15,451 bases of DNA, taken from CAYYEF01 sp964470825. GTDB taxonomy: Bacteria > Patescibacteriota > Minisyncoccia > Phycocordibacterales > JAACPR01. The translations under genes were made by a program, and so were the position numbers. The DNA lies in NCBI GenBank assembly GCA_964470825.1, contig CAYYEF010000014.1:1-15451 (forward strand), written 5' to 3'. The notes beneath the pieces were generated by a model. The model was not told the DNA's origin and searched no databases. It saw nothing but the letters and a program-made list of their open reading frames with translations. Shown here piece after piece: positions 1 to 7,177 of the stretch (position 1 is its first letter; each line of letters opens with the position of its first letter).

Positions 1-117
1 TCGCACCTCGTAGATTACTCTAGACGGGAGTTACCCGCTACCGTTTTTCAGACTTACGCCTGACTGTGTTCGGACTTTCCTCAAGACGCCGAAGCGACCT
101 GCAAATATTCAATGCGC
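1..117 (-). ncRNA. rnpB: RNase P RNA, 5' part (truncated by window edge)
   Basis: This is the catalytic RNA of ribonuclease P, which matures tRNA 5' ends. Read on the minus strand, it holds the diagnostic conserved block GAGGAAAGTCCG (about 84-73). Just upstream is a small hairpin closed by a TTCG tetraloop. Downstream is a GGGTAACTCCC hairpin, the counterpart of the GGTAACGCC element of E. coli RNase P RNA. Only about the first third is present; the rest runs off the left edge, so the P1 partner strand and the 3' end cannot be seen. The 5' end at about 117 is set by the promoter at 125-153, with the usual 7-nt distance from the -10. The RNA starts about 16 nt past the stop codon of the reductase gene on the same strand. 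The identification is firm; the exact 5' base is an estimate. Confidence 0.9.
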
Positions 118-124
118 TTAAAAA

Positions 125-153
125 TTTATAACACTATTTTTTCTTTATGGCAA
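125..153 (-). promoter_or_regulatory. sigma70-type promoter of rnpB, inside the 3' end of nrdJ
   Basis: On the minus strand, a -35 box TTGCCA (153-148) is followed by an exact 17-bp spacer and a -10 box TATAAA (130-125). The -10 is preceded by TG one base away, giving an extended -10 TGTTATAAA. The predicted start, about 117, fits the start of the RNase P RNA. The -35 and half of the spacer lie in the last reductase codons (the VAIKKK end), and the -10 lies just beyond the stop codon. It matches consensus better than any other promoter candidate seen here, but it is predicted from sequence only. Confidence 0.72.
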
Positions 154-2515
154 CTTTTTCACCGACCGGTACATCATCTATTTCACATACTCCTCCTGCA
201 CAAGCAAGTTCAGCCTTTCTATCAGTTTCATCAGTTACTTCGTAGGCTAAGATTTTTGAAAAATCTATATTCACAAATCTTTTTGCCATTTCCTCATATC
301 GCTCTTTAGTAATTTCTTCGTATGGCGCAAGTTGATATACGTGATTTGATCTTGGCAAGAATGACAAACCTCCTACTGATTCAAAATTTTCATATACCCA
401 ATTTCCTACTTTAATCCATTCGTCTTCCCCTACTGACACAGTTACAGAAGGATTGTGTTCTGTATAATTTTGTTTAACTTTTTTCCAGTGTTCTAGTTGA
501 TCAATAGCACTAATATCATCTTTAAAGATTGAACCTTTTGGAGCAGCAACTGGAAATTCTAGAACGAAAGTTGATGCTGTTTCTTCGGTGTAACCGACTT
601 CTGGATGATAAGGTACATTTTGATCTTTTAGCATTCTAAACAATGCATCGGTTTTTGCGATTCGAACTCGACGAATATAGTATTGAGCATGTCTTGGGTG
701 CATACCAGAAGCGGTGTCTAGGACTTGAGAAGCTGTTCCGGATGGTTTTACAGCAGTTAGACAAGTTGAAGCATTAATTCCAAATCTTTTTGCATAAATT
801 TTATTAACTCTTTCTGATTCTGCTCTAAGTTTTCTTAATACTTTTTCATCTCTAACTACTGGAGAATCCCATTGTCCTGTTAGAGAAACACCTAGTAATG
901 CTTCTGCACGACAGTTATCTTGCCATTCTTTTGAAATATAAGGGAAATCTGTTAGGGTCGCTTGGAATGTTCCAAGAATTGTAGCGACACGAACTTTATC
1001 TGCAAGAGTTTTCTCTGTATCTTCTGCCCTACATACAACTTCTGTTAAGTTACAAAATTGTTTTGATTGCAAAATAATTTCTGCACATGGATTTGTTCCA
1101 ACTTCGTTTATTTTTTCTCCAAGTAAAGAAACTCGACGTGAGGGGAGTTGTGTTTTTAATCCTGATCTATTAAATATCCCTCTTTCTCCGGAACCGCTTT
1201 TTACAAGAGAAATCCATTCATCTAAAAATTGAGTATTGCTTGGTTTTTCTATATACACAGCTGAGTTATTAGCCATTGTTCTTTGAGGAGCAGTATTCCA
1301 AAACTGACCAGCTTTTGCATCTCTCATTGTTTCATCATCAAGATCAGATAATGAAATCATAGCGCTTCTACGAACACCTCCGACCACCACAATTTGACCA
1401 ATCATGCAACAAATATCATGAACATCTATTGTAGAAAGTCTTTTACCTTGTTTGCCTAAAATTTTTGCACGTGCAAAATCATGAAGTTGTCTAAGTGGTG
1501 CAGGACCAGAAGCCTTTCCACCCATTACTTTTAGACGAGCACCCTCTGGACGCACTTGGGAATAATCAAAATTAATGTCTTTACCGTTAAACCAAGCATC
1601 AAGACCAGCTGTTAGAGAATCGCACCAACCTTCTTTACTATCTCCAACCACATGTACAGGTAATTTCTCACCGGTTTGTTTTTTAATTTGAGGAAGTTTT
1701 GCAACATTGAATTCTTCTACTGAAAATCCTACTCCAGTACCACACATAGAGATGTACATAATTTCAGCAAAGTCTTCAATTTTTGTAGGAGCAATGAATG
1801 AACAGTTGTAAGCACAGACATTGGTTTTCTTAGCAGCTTCTCCAGCAAATTGTAGAAGTCGCATTGATGGCATTGCTTTTTGATTTAGGATATATTCGCG
1901 AACTTCTTTATATTCAGACTCTTTCAATTTTTCACCCAGATTTTCTCGCATAAAATTTACATAGCGATCAACAGTTTCAATCCAAGTTTCTCTTCTGTTT
2001 TGTTCAGGAATCCATCTTGAATAAGTTCTATAGTAAACAAATTCAGCAAGTGAGTTTCTAAAATATTTCTTACTATCTTGTGCAAGTTTTCTAACTTCTT
2101 CAGGAATTTCAATTGTACGTGTAGCACGAATTCTTGATCTTTCTTCCCTATATAAAATATAGTGTTTTGAAGTTTTTACATAATTACTCAAAATTAACTG
2201 TTGCTCAACCAGGTCTTGAATACCTTCAACGGTTGGCATGAAATTTGCAAAAGTTTTATTAATTCTAACTAATTCTGAATATACTCTATTTGCAACAATT
2301 TCTGCTTCTTCACGACTTCCTTCTTCAGAATTAATCATAGCCTTATAGATAGCATTTGTTACTTTGTCTAAATCAAATTGAACTATTTCACCATTTCTTT
2401 TTTGAATTCTTTTTACAAGAAATGATTTTGATTTATTTTGTATTACAGCTTTTTTATTCTCTATTTTCTTTGAAACGACCTTTTTTGTTATCTTATTCTT
2501 TTTTGCTGGTGCCAT
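134..2515 (-). CDS. nrdJ: Adenosylcobalamin-dependent ribonucleoside-triphosphate reductase (class II) with ATP-cone
   Basis: This cytosolic enzyme reduces ribonucleotides to deoxyribonucleotides for DNA synthesis, using a B12-generated thiyl radical. The 793 aa begin with a Lys-rich tail (1-33), followed by an ATP-cone allosteric domain (about 35-125, RIQKRNGEIVQFDLDKVTNA). The catalytic barrel follows. NPCAE at 475-479 matches the N406/C408/E410 active-site trio of the Lactobacillus leichmannii enzyme, with C477 the radical cysteine. C238 (or C234) and C488 form the likely reducible pair. The KPSGT loop is present, and the C-terminal CAGGVC (C772, C777) is the shuttle pair that reloads the active site. 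The family resemblance is to monomeric RTPR, but that enzyme lacks the ATP-cone. No intein is seen. The ATG is secure: an in-frame TAG lies six codons upstream. SD-like bases (AAGAG) are weak. The 153-bp region before it carries two DnaA boxes. Confidence 0.95.
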   Translation of the reverse strand: MAPAKKNKITKKVVSKKIENKKAVIQNKSKSFLVKRIQKRNGEIVQFDLDKVTNAIYKAMINSEEGSREEAEIVANRVYSELVRINKTFANFMPTVEGIQDLVEQQLILSNYVKTSKHYILYREERSRIRATRTIEIPEEVRKLAQDSKKYFRNSLAEFVYYRTYSRWIPEQNRRETWIETVDRYVNFMRENLGEKLKESEYKEVREYILNQKAMPSMRLLQFAGEAAKKTNVCAYNCSFIAPTKIEDFAEIMYISMCGTGVGFSVEEFNVAKLPQIKKQTGEKLPVHVVGDSKEGWCDSLTAGLDAWFNGKDINFDYSQVRPEGARLKVMGGKASGPAPLRQLHDFARAKILGKQGKRLSTIDVHDICCMIGQIVVVGGVRRSAMISLSDLDDETMRDAKAGQFWNTAPQRTMANNSAVYIEKPSNTQFLDEWISLVKSGSGERGIFNRSGLKTQLPSRRVSLLGEKINEVGTNPCAEIILQSKQFCNLTEVVCRAEDTEKTLADKVRVATILGTFQATLTDFPYISKEWQDNCRAEALLGVSLTGQWDSPVVRDEKVLRKLRAESERVNKIYAKRFGINASTCLTAVKPSGTASQVLDTASGMHPRHAQYYIRRVRIAKTDALFRMLKDQNVPYHPEVGYTEETASTFVLEFPVAAPKGSIFKDDISAIDQLEHWKKVKQNYTEHNPSVTVSVGEDEWIKVGNWVYENFESVGGLSFLPRSNHVYQLAPYEEITKERYEEMAKRFVNIDFSKILAYEVTDETDRKAELACAGGVCEIDDVPVGEKVAIKKK

Positions 2516-2579
2516 ATCTCTTTTAATTAACTAATAATGTTTTCGTCTGTCTATTTTAACTCCTTAATAAGTAAAAAAA

Positions 2580-2588
2580 TGTGGATAA
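2580..2588 (-). promoter_or_regulatory. DnaA box, perfect consensus (proximal to nrdJ)
   Basis: On the minus strand this reads TTATCCACA, identical to the strongest DnaA-box consensus. It lies 64 bp before the reductase start and just upstream of a possible -10 (TAAAAT, 2558-2553; no good -35 is seen). DnaA boxes upstream of nrdAB control reductase transcription in E. coli, so a similar role is plausible here, but that is inference. Confidence 0.5.
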
Positions 2589-2600
2589 CCTGCGTAAAAG

Positions 2601-2609
2601 TTATCCACA
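2601..2609 (+). promoter_or_regulatory. DnaA box, perfect consensus (distal to nrdJ, inverted)
   Basis: TTATCCACA on the plus strand faces the box at 2580-2588, with 21 bp between centres, two helical turns. No other copy of this 9-mer was noticed in the window. Two boxes without an AT-rich unwinding element or a neighbouring dnaA are too few to call an origin. The same bases form a terminator stem, so the match could be a by-product of the palindrome. Confidence 0.5.
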
Positions 2610-2668
2610 GAACACAAAATTTTTATTGTAAAGAAAGGGTCCTAAAAATGCTTTAAAATATAGTTAAA

Positions 2669-3187
2669 TTAGTCTAAAAAAGTAGCTTGATCTTCAATTT
2701 TTATTCCATTTTCTTTAACAAAGCCATTATTCATCTCTAAGACATACTTGGCTGGTTTACGCGGCTTAAAAATATTTGGATAACTTTCTGGAGAGACATT
2801 TTCTATAAAATCTACAACTTGAAATTTTGAATCAAGCCATATTATATCTATAGAAAAATTCATATCTTTCATCCAAATACCATGATTACCCATTTCAGGA
2901 AATATAAATAACATACCTTGATCGTGAGACAGCTTTTCTTTACCGGACAAACCCTGTATTCTCTCCTCTTCATTATCAGCTAAAATTATTCTGATTTTTG
3001 AATCTCCAATCACAAGAAATTTTCCACCATGAATATAATTTTGTATCTGTTCAGATTCTAATATATCTCTCCAAGAAGAAATTAAAATATTCGTAGAGGT
3101 GAAAGTTGTAAAAAATACACCAACAACAAGAATTGATTTCCAAGATAATGTAAAAATTTTATTTATATTATTAATTTTATTATTCAT
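2669..3187 (-). CDS. DUF192 family protein, membrane-anchored
   Basis: The protein has 172 aa. An N-terminal hydrophobic segment (about 18-38) anchors or exports it, and the DUF192 domain fills about 55-170. Family hallmarks are visible: ERIQGLSG (75-82), GMLFIF (91-96), the WMK motif (W105), an aliphatic strand ending in WLDS, and YVLE followed by NNG (148-155). The biochemical role of DUF192 proteins is not settled; they are small beta-rich domains, often exported. The start ATG lies 2 nt past the stop of the SRPBCC-like gene, so the two are very probably co-transcribed and translationally coupled. It is the last gene of the run that begins at 7141, before the hairpin at 2573-2609. Family assignment is confident; function is open. 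Confidence 0.85.
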   Translation of the reverse strand: MNNKINNINKIFTLSWKSILVVGVFFTTFTSTNILISSWRDILESEQIQNYIHGGKFLVIGDSKIRIILADNEEERIQGLSGKEKLSHDQGMLFIFPEMGNHGIWMKDMNFSIDIIWLDSKFQVVDFIENVSPESYPNIFKPRKPAKYVLEMNNGFVKENGIKIEDQATFLD

Positions 3188-3189
3188 GA

Positions 3190-3711
3190 CTATCTCTTAA
3201 TCAAATAATTATGTAAACCGACTCTTATCCATTTTATCTCTGAATTTATATAAGAATCTTTTCCTGATAAAACTTTTAATCCTCTATAGAAAATATTATT
3301 TAAAGTGCTTTCTTCTTTTATTTTTAAATATGTTTTACTTTCATCTTCCGATAATTCAAAGGTTAAAGTACTATCCATTTTTGTTAAATTATTTTTAACT
3401 CTTAAAACAAGAATTTCATAATCTTTTTTTCTTATAATTTCATAATCTTTTGATATGTCAAAATTATAATTTTCTCTCCATTTAATAACAGAATTACCCG
3501 AAAAATCTTTTTTTTCTATATTTAAAATTCCATATTTATTTTCTTTATACAAATCTACATTGTCTATAATACTCCACAATAATTCACTACTGACATCAAA
3601 AACTACAGTTGTTTCATAAATAAATAAGCCTTCTTTAGTCCTTCCTGCAATTAAAATAATTAAGATAAGTGTTATTAATATTCCGCCAAACAATAAAAAG
3701 AAATTTCTCAT
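3190..3711 (-). CDS. Membrane-anchored SRPBCC-like (START/polyketide-cyclase fold) protein
   Basis: The protein has 173 aa. A single N-terminal transmembrane segment (about 3-22) is followed by a soluble domain. Its opening strand, ending in VFDVSSELLWSIIDNVDLY, is typical of SRPBCC proteins: a strand with 'v..s.e.vW..i.D...y', then alternating strands, then a C-terminal amphipathic helix. Such domains usually hold a hydrophobic ligand in a deep cavity. The membrane anchor and the position after an ABC exporter suggest a lipid or hydrophobic-compound partner at the cell surface, but this is inference. Its stop is 2 nt before the DUF192 start. The 37-nt gap from the ATPase holds an extended -10 so close to the ATG that a leaderless transcript is possible. 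Identity at motif level is weak, so the fold call is moderate. Confidence 0.55.
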   Translation of the reverse strand: MRNFFLLFGGILITLILIILIAGRTKEGLFIYETTVVFDVSSELLWSIIDNVDLYKENKYGILNIEKKDFSGNSVIKWRENYNFDISKDYEIIRKKDYEILVLRVKNNLTKMDSTLTFELSEDESKTYLKIKEESTLNNIFYRGLKVLSGKDSYINSEIKWIRVGLHNYLIKR

Positions 3712-3718
3712 TTTTTAA

Positions 3719-3727
3719 ATTATAACA
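3719..3727 (-). promoter_or_regulatory. Extended -10 element before the SRPBCC-like gene
   Basis: On the minus strand this reads TGTTATAAT, a perfect extended -10 (TGnTATAAT). No convincing -35 is seen 17 bp upstream. The usual 6-8 nt distance puts the start at about 3713-3711, on or next to the A of the ATG at 3711. This would give an internal operon promoter making a leaderless mRNA. The same element (TGTTATAAA) precedes rnpB. Confidence 0.42.
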
Positions 3728-3748
3728 ATAATTAATTAAAGATGATAA

Positions 3749-4417
3749 TTATTCAATATTTATAATTTTACCATCATCCAATCTAATAACCCTTTCTGCC
3801 ATTTTTCCGTATTCTTCCTCGTGAGTAACCATCACAATTGTTTGCCCCTGCCCATGAAGTTCTTTAAATATTGTCATAACTTTTTTTGAAGATTCATTAT
3901 CAAGATTGGCAGTTGGCTCGTCTGCAAAAAGAATTTTTGGTTTATGAACAATTGCTCTAGAAATACTGACTCGCTGCTGTTCTCCTCCAGATAAATTTGA
4001 AGGCAACGATTCTAGCCTATGCTCCAAACCCATTTTTATTAAAGTTTTTTTTGCTTCCCTGTAAGCATATTCTTTTGTTTTTCCTTGCATTAAAAGAGGC
4101 AGGGCAACATTTTCAATTGCAGTTAAATCAGGGAGTAAAGCATAATCTTGAAAAACATATCCCAACTCCTTTAACCTAAATTCTATTTTACTTTCTTCAG
4201 AAAAATCATGTGTATTATTTCCATCAATAATAATTTCTCCGGAAGTGGGGTCATCTAGTAAACTCATCTGATATAAGAAGGTGCTTTTACCTGCACCAGA
4301 ACGACCCATAATAGCTACAAATTCTCCTTGTTTAATTTCAAGGTCAACACCTTTCAAAACTTTTGTCTCTACTTCACCTTCATAAAAATTCTTTTTTAAA
4401 TCTTTTACTTTAATCAT
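3749..4417 (-). CDS. ABC transporter ATP-binding protein, MacB/LolD type
   Basis: This 222-aa nucleotide-binding subunit powers the permease encoded just upstream. All ATPase motifs are intact: Walker A GRSGAGKST (38-46), Q-loop glutamine Q90 in YVFQDYALLP, signature LSGGEQQ (142-148), Walker B ILFADE (162-167) and the switch histidine H199 in VTHE. Length and the DEPTANLD run match the MacB/LolD/FtsE group that works with FtsX-like permeases, which typically use ATP for mechanical transmission rather than classical pore transport. The start is 9 nt past the permease stop. An AGGAAG in the permease's last codons is too far (13 nt) to be an ideal ribosome site. The substrate cannot be told from sequence. 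Confidence 0.93.
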   Translation of the reverse strand: MIKVKDLKKNFYEGEVETKVLKGVDLEIKQGEFVAIMGRSGAGKSTFLYQMSLLDDPTSGEIIIDGNNTHDFSEESKIEFRLKELGYVFQDYALLPDLTAIENVALPLLMQGKTKEYAYREAKKTLIKMGLEHRLESLPSNLSGGEQQRVSISRAIVHKPKILFADEPTANLDNESSKKVMTIFKELHGQGQTIVMVTHEEEYGKMAERVIRLDDGKIINIE

Positions 4418-4426
4418 AAAATTATT

Positions 4427-5671
4427 TTATCTTCCTAAAACAGAATCAAGAGTGTTCTTTCTAATAATCATTCTAGCAGGAACATACCCAGCGATAATTG
4501 TTACAAAAACAAGAAGAAATACCTTTAAGAAAGTTTCTAACAGTGGCACAACAATAATACCATCTGAGAATGGGAAATTAATTGGATTTGCCGAAACATA
4601 AGGTTCAATTAATCCATATAAAATTATTAAACCAATAAAGGAACCAAGGAATGCATAAAAGAATGACTGAAAAATGTAAGACCATTCAATTGCGGGCCCT
4701 CTAATTCCGATAGCTTTTAAAATACCGATGAATTTTTTTCTCGTAATAGCATTAATGAAAATAACAATGAAAACAGTTATTGATGCAACTACAAGACCTA
4801 GCAATGAAAATATATTTCCAAGAATTGAAAAAGTAATTTTCATTTGCTCAACAAATTTTGGAATAGCATCTTCGAAAGTCTGTACTTTAGCAAAACGATT
4901 AACACCGGAAGAAATTATTGAATCTCGCACTTCAACAGGATCGGCACCGGGTTTTAAAGTTATAGCGATTTCATTTACACCATAATCATCACGACCAGCC
5001 ATTGCTCGTAATTGTTTATCTGTCATAAAAACTCTTCTCCCAATTTCATCAACTTTACTTTTTACAATACCCTTAATAACAACCTCTCTTGTTATGTCTC
5101 CAATTCTAATTCTAACTCTTGAACCAAGTTCCGCATCAAGAGCTTCAAAACCAGGAACTTCAAACCTTGAGTATTTTTTTAAAAGATCAGAACCAATAAC
5201 AATCTGATCGAAATCGTCATTATTAATGAAATTTCCCTCTACCAAAGAACCATAAACATTAGTTACATTATTTTCATCTTCTGGGTTAATACCAGATATA
5301 AAAGCCCCGGCACTTTCAACCAAATCTTTGTCACTAGTTTTTAATTTATAATTTGCCTCGACCGAACCTCTTTCAATATACCTAACAGATGAATATAGGA
5401 CGTCAGGATGATTTTTTACAACAGAAACAACATAGGGGCTATTTTCTATATAACTCTTTTGATCAAGAGTTGAAACGATAACATCACCAGTAAAACTATC
5501 TTTGTTTTCCCTAATAGAACCTTCGATTAGACCTACAAGAATACCAGAGATAACGGTTAGATTTAAAAAAGTTAGAACCATCACAAAAACAATAAGAGAA
5601 GTTGTCCAGGGATTTGCCCTCTTTATTTGTCTAACTGCTAGATACCAACCTATTTGAATATCTCTTAACAT
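4427..5671 (-). CDS. ABC transporter permease, MacB/FtsX type
   Basis: The protein has 414 aa with the four-helix MacB layout. TM1 is at about 24-50. A large extracytoplasmic domain of the MacB periplasmic-core type (about 51-275) follows, then TM2 (about 283-307), the coupling segment RKKFIGILKAIG (311-322), TM3 (about 331-354) and TM4 (about 379-398) with the conserved AGYVPARMIIRKNTLDSVLG tail. It should form a dimer with two copies of the ATPase encoded next. It starts 3 nt past the stop of the adaptor gene, so adaptor, permease and ATPase form one transcription unit. In diderm bacteria the family exports peptides, macrolides or lipoproteins with an outer-membrane channel; no such channel is seen here, as expected for a one-membrane cell. 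Confidence 0.9.
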   Translation of the reverse strand: MLRDIQIGWYLAVRQIKRANPWTTSLIVFVMVLTFLNLTVISGILVGLIEGSIRENKDSFTGDVIVSTLDQKSYIENSPYVVSVVKNHPDVLYSSVRYIERGSVEANYKLKTSDKDLVESAGAFISGINPEDENNVTNVYGSLVEGNFINNDDFDQIVIGSDLLKKYSRFEVPGFEALDAELGSRVRIRIGDITREVVIKGIVKSKVDEIGRRVFMTDKQLRAMAGRDDYGVNEIAITLKPGADPVEVRDSIISSGVNRFAKVQTFEDAIPKFVEQMKITFSILGNIFSLLGLVVASITVFIVIFINAITRKKFIGILKAIGIRGPAIEWSYIFQSFFYAFLGSFIGLIILYGLIEPYVSANPINFPFSDGIIVVPLLETFLKVFLLVFVTIIAGYVPARMIIRKNTLDSVLGR

Positions 5672-5674
5672 AAT

Positions 5675-7141
5675 TTATTTTATTGTTCCTGGATTTTTTA
5701 AAACCTTTTCACCAAAACTTAATCCTGAAACAATTTCCCTATTACCTTTTGAATCAAAGGCCCCAAGGGTTACCTGTTTTTCAATTATTTCTTTACCAAC
5801 TAAAACTTTTACATAATCAAATCCATCTTTTTTATAGATCAATGTAGGAGATAAGATAATTGAATTTTGTTTTTGTTCTGTAGTAATAACTACATTGGCA
5901 GTCATACCAGAACGAATTCTGTCATCTTTTTTATTGAACTCAAATTTAGTTTTATAAGTAGATACACCATCTCGAACAGTTTGTGCAGGTTCGATTGAAA
6001 TAACTTTTGCCTCAAAATATTCTTCATCACCAAAAGCGTCTAATTTAATTTTAGCCACATTACCAACTTGAATATCTTTAATATTAACTTCTGGGATAAA
6101 AGTCTCTATTTGAAATGCATTATCACTAATTATTGAAACAGCAGAATCAGAACTATTTACTATTTCCCCTATTTCAACTTCTATTTTTGTAATTATTCCC
6201 GTAAAAGGGGCAGATATAGTATTTTTTGAAAGATCTGCTTTGATTTCATTAATATTTGCTAGGGCAGATTTTACCTTTGCTTCTTGAAATGGGATGTCTT
6301 GGGTTGTATTAGAAACACTTGAAACTGAAGAATTTAGATCAGATAAAGTCTTATTTATATTTGATCTAGCAACAGAAATATCATTTGTATATTTATCAAG
6401 GTCAGACTGACTTACACTGGAATTAACTTCAGAGTTACTTAGAACATAAGAAACTAAATCTAAATAGTCTAAAACTTTTGATAAGTTTTGTTTTGCGGTT
6501 GGTATATAGTTATCTTTTAATTCTTTAATATCAGTAACGGAACTTACTGTCTGAATTTGAGGCACCCAAGATTCTAAAATTCTTCTAATTTCATAACGAC
6601 CCGTTTCTATTTTTTTCTTATCATCAGTTTTTGAAACGAAAATTTTAATTTCTGGAAAACGAGAATTCGGATCTGTGAACATTTGATCTACTTTTGATCT
6701 GATTGAGTCGTCAGCATTTGTATAACCAGTACGAATAGCATTTTTAATTGAAGTTAGGTCGGTAGTTGAATTATCATTTCTTAATTTATTAAGCTTTGAT
6801 AATTCGGCTTCGTAATCTGCTTCTGCTCTAAGAAGTCTGGCATTAATATCTGCGGATTGAAGAGCTAGAATAGATTCACCTTGGGAAACATTATCCCCAA
6901 CTTTTTTATAAATATTTGAAACTCGTCCACTCATTTCAAATGACATATTTGTCTCTTGTGATGGAATAACTGTCCCAACAACAGAAACTTCTCTTACAAA
7001 ATCAGAACTTTTTACTTGTTCAAATTCATAATTTCCATTTCTAGTAAGAAAAAAAACTACAATTGAAATAATAATTAAGCCAAAAACAATAAGCCACTTT
7101 TTAACAAAAAAAGCTTTTAAAAAAGAATTGAATTTCCTCAT
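5675..7141 (-). CDS. Membrane fusion protein (MacA/HlyD-type efflux adaptor) with long helical insert
   Basis: This 488-aa adaptor belongs to a MacAB-type exporter. An N-terminal TM anchor (about 15-33) is followed by the first half of the lipoyl-like domain (about 50-98, ending VGDNVSQGESILAL). A helical region (about 100-305) comes next, then the second lipoyl half (SAPFTGIITKIEVEIGE, 310-326), a beta-barrel (about 341-425) and a C-terminal membrane-proximal domain. The helical part, about 200 residues, is long compared with the simple hairpin of E. coli MacA, and its middle (about 135-235) is not a plain heptad coiled coil. The ATG lies 36 nt after the giant surface-protein gene, with no SD and only a weak promoter (TTGTTA, 17 bp, TTTAAT). 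It could be read with that gene or from its own start. Confidence 0.88.
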   Translation of the reverse strand: MRKFNSFLKAFFVKKWLIVFGLIIISIVVFFLTRNGNYEFEQVKSSDFVREVSVVGTVIPSQETNMSFEMSGRVSNIYKKVGDNVSQGESILALQSADINARLLRAEADYEAELSKLNKLRNDNSTTDLTSIKNAIRTGYTNADDSIRSKVDQMFTDPNSRFPEIKIFVSKTDDKKKIETGRYEIRRILESWVPQIQTVSSVTDIKELKDNYIPTAKQNLSKVLDYLDLVSYVLSNSEVNSSVSQSDLDKYTNDISVARSNINKTLSDLNSSVSSVSNTTQDIPFQEAKVKSALANINEIKADLSKNTISAPFTGIITKIEVEIGEIVNSSDSAVSIISDNAFQIETFIPEVNIKDIQVGNVAKIKLDAFGDEEYFEAKVISIEPAQTVRDGVSTYKTKFEFNKKDDRIRSGMTANVVITTEQKQNSIILSPTLIYKKDGFDYVKVLVGKEIIEKQVTLGAFDSKGNREIVSGLSFGEKVLKNPGTIK

Positions 7142-7177
7142 ACTGTATTAAATAATAGCATTTATTTTTTAACAATA

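Larger units (their letters stand above)
2573..2609 (-). terminator. Hairpin plus T-tract ending the exporter operon
   Basis: On the minus strand, a perfect 10-bp stem (TGTGGATAAC, 2609-2600, with GTTATCCACA, 2589-2580) encloses a 10-nt loop and is followed directly by seven T (2579-2573). This is the form of an intrinsic terminator. It lies 60 nt past the DUF192 stop codon and before the reductase gene, where the five-gene operon should end. The stem is only moderately GC-rich. Its arms are also perfect DnaA boxes, so the palindrome may instead, or also, be a protein-binding site. Confidence 0.5.

Noticed and set aside
112..309. 65-aa plus-strand frame at the left end
   Set aside because: It lies opposite the reductase C-terminus and the rnpB promoter, and has no recognisable content.
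2612..2629. ACAC..TTGT imperfect dyad before nrdJ, as a possible NrdR box
   Set aside because: The dyad is broken at several positions, the core is plain A/T, and NrdR boxes usually come as two spaced copies. Only one poor copy is present.
2573..2629. Replication origin from the DnaA boxes
   Set aside because: Only two boxes, no cluster, no obvious unwinding element and no dnaA, dnaN or gyrB nearby.
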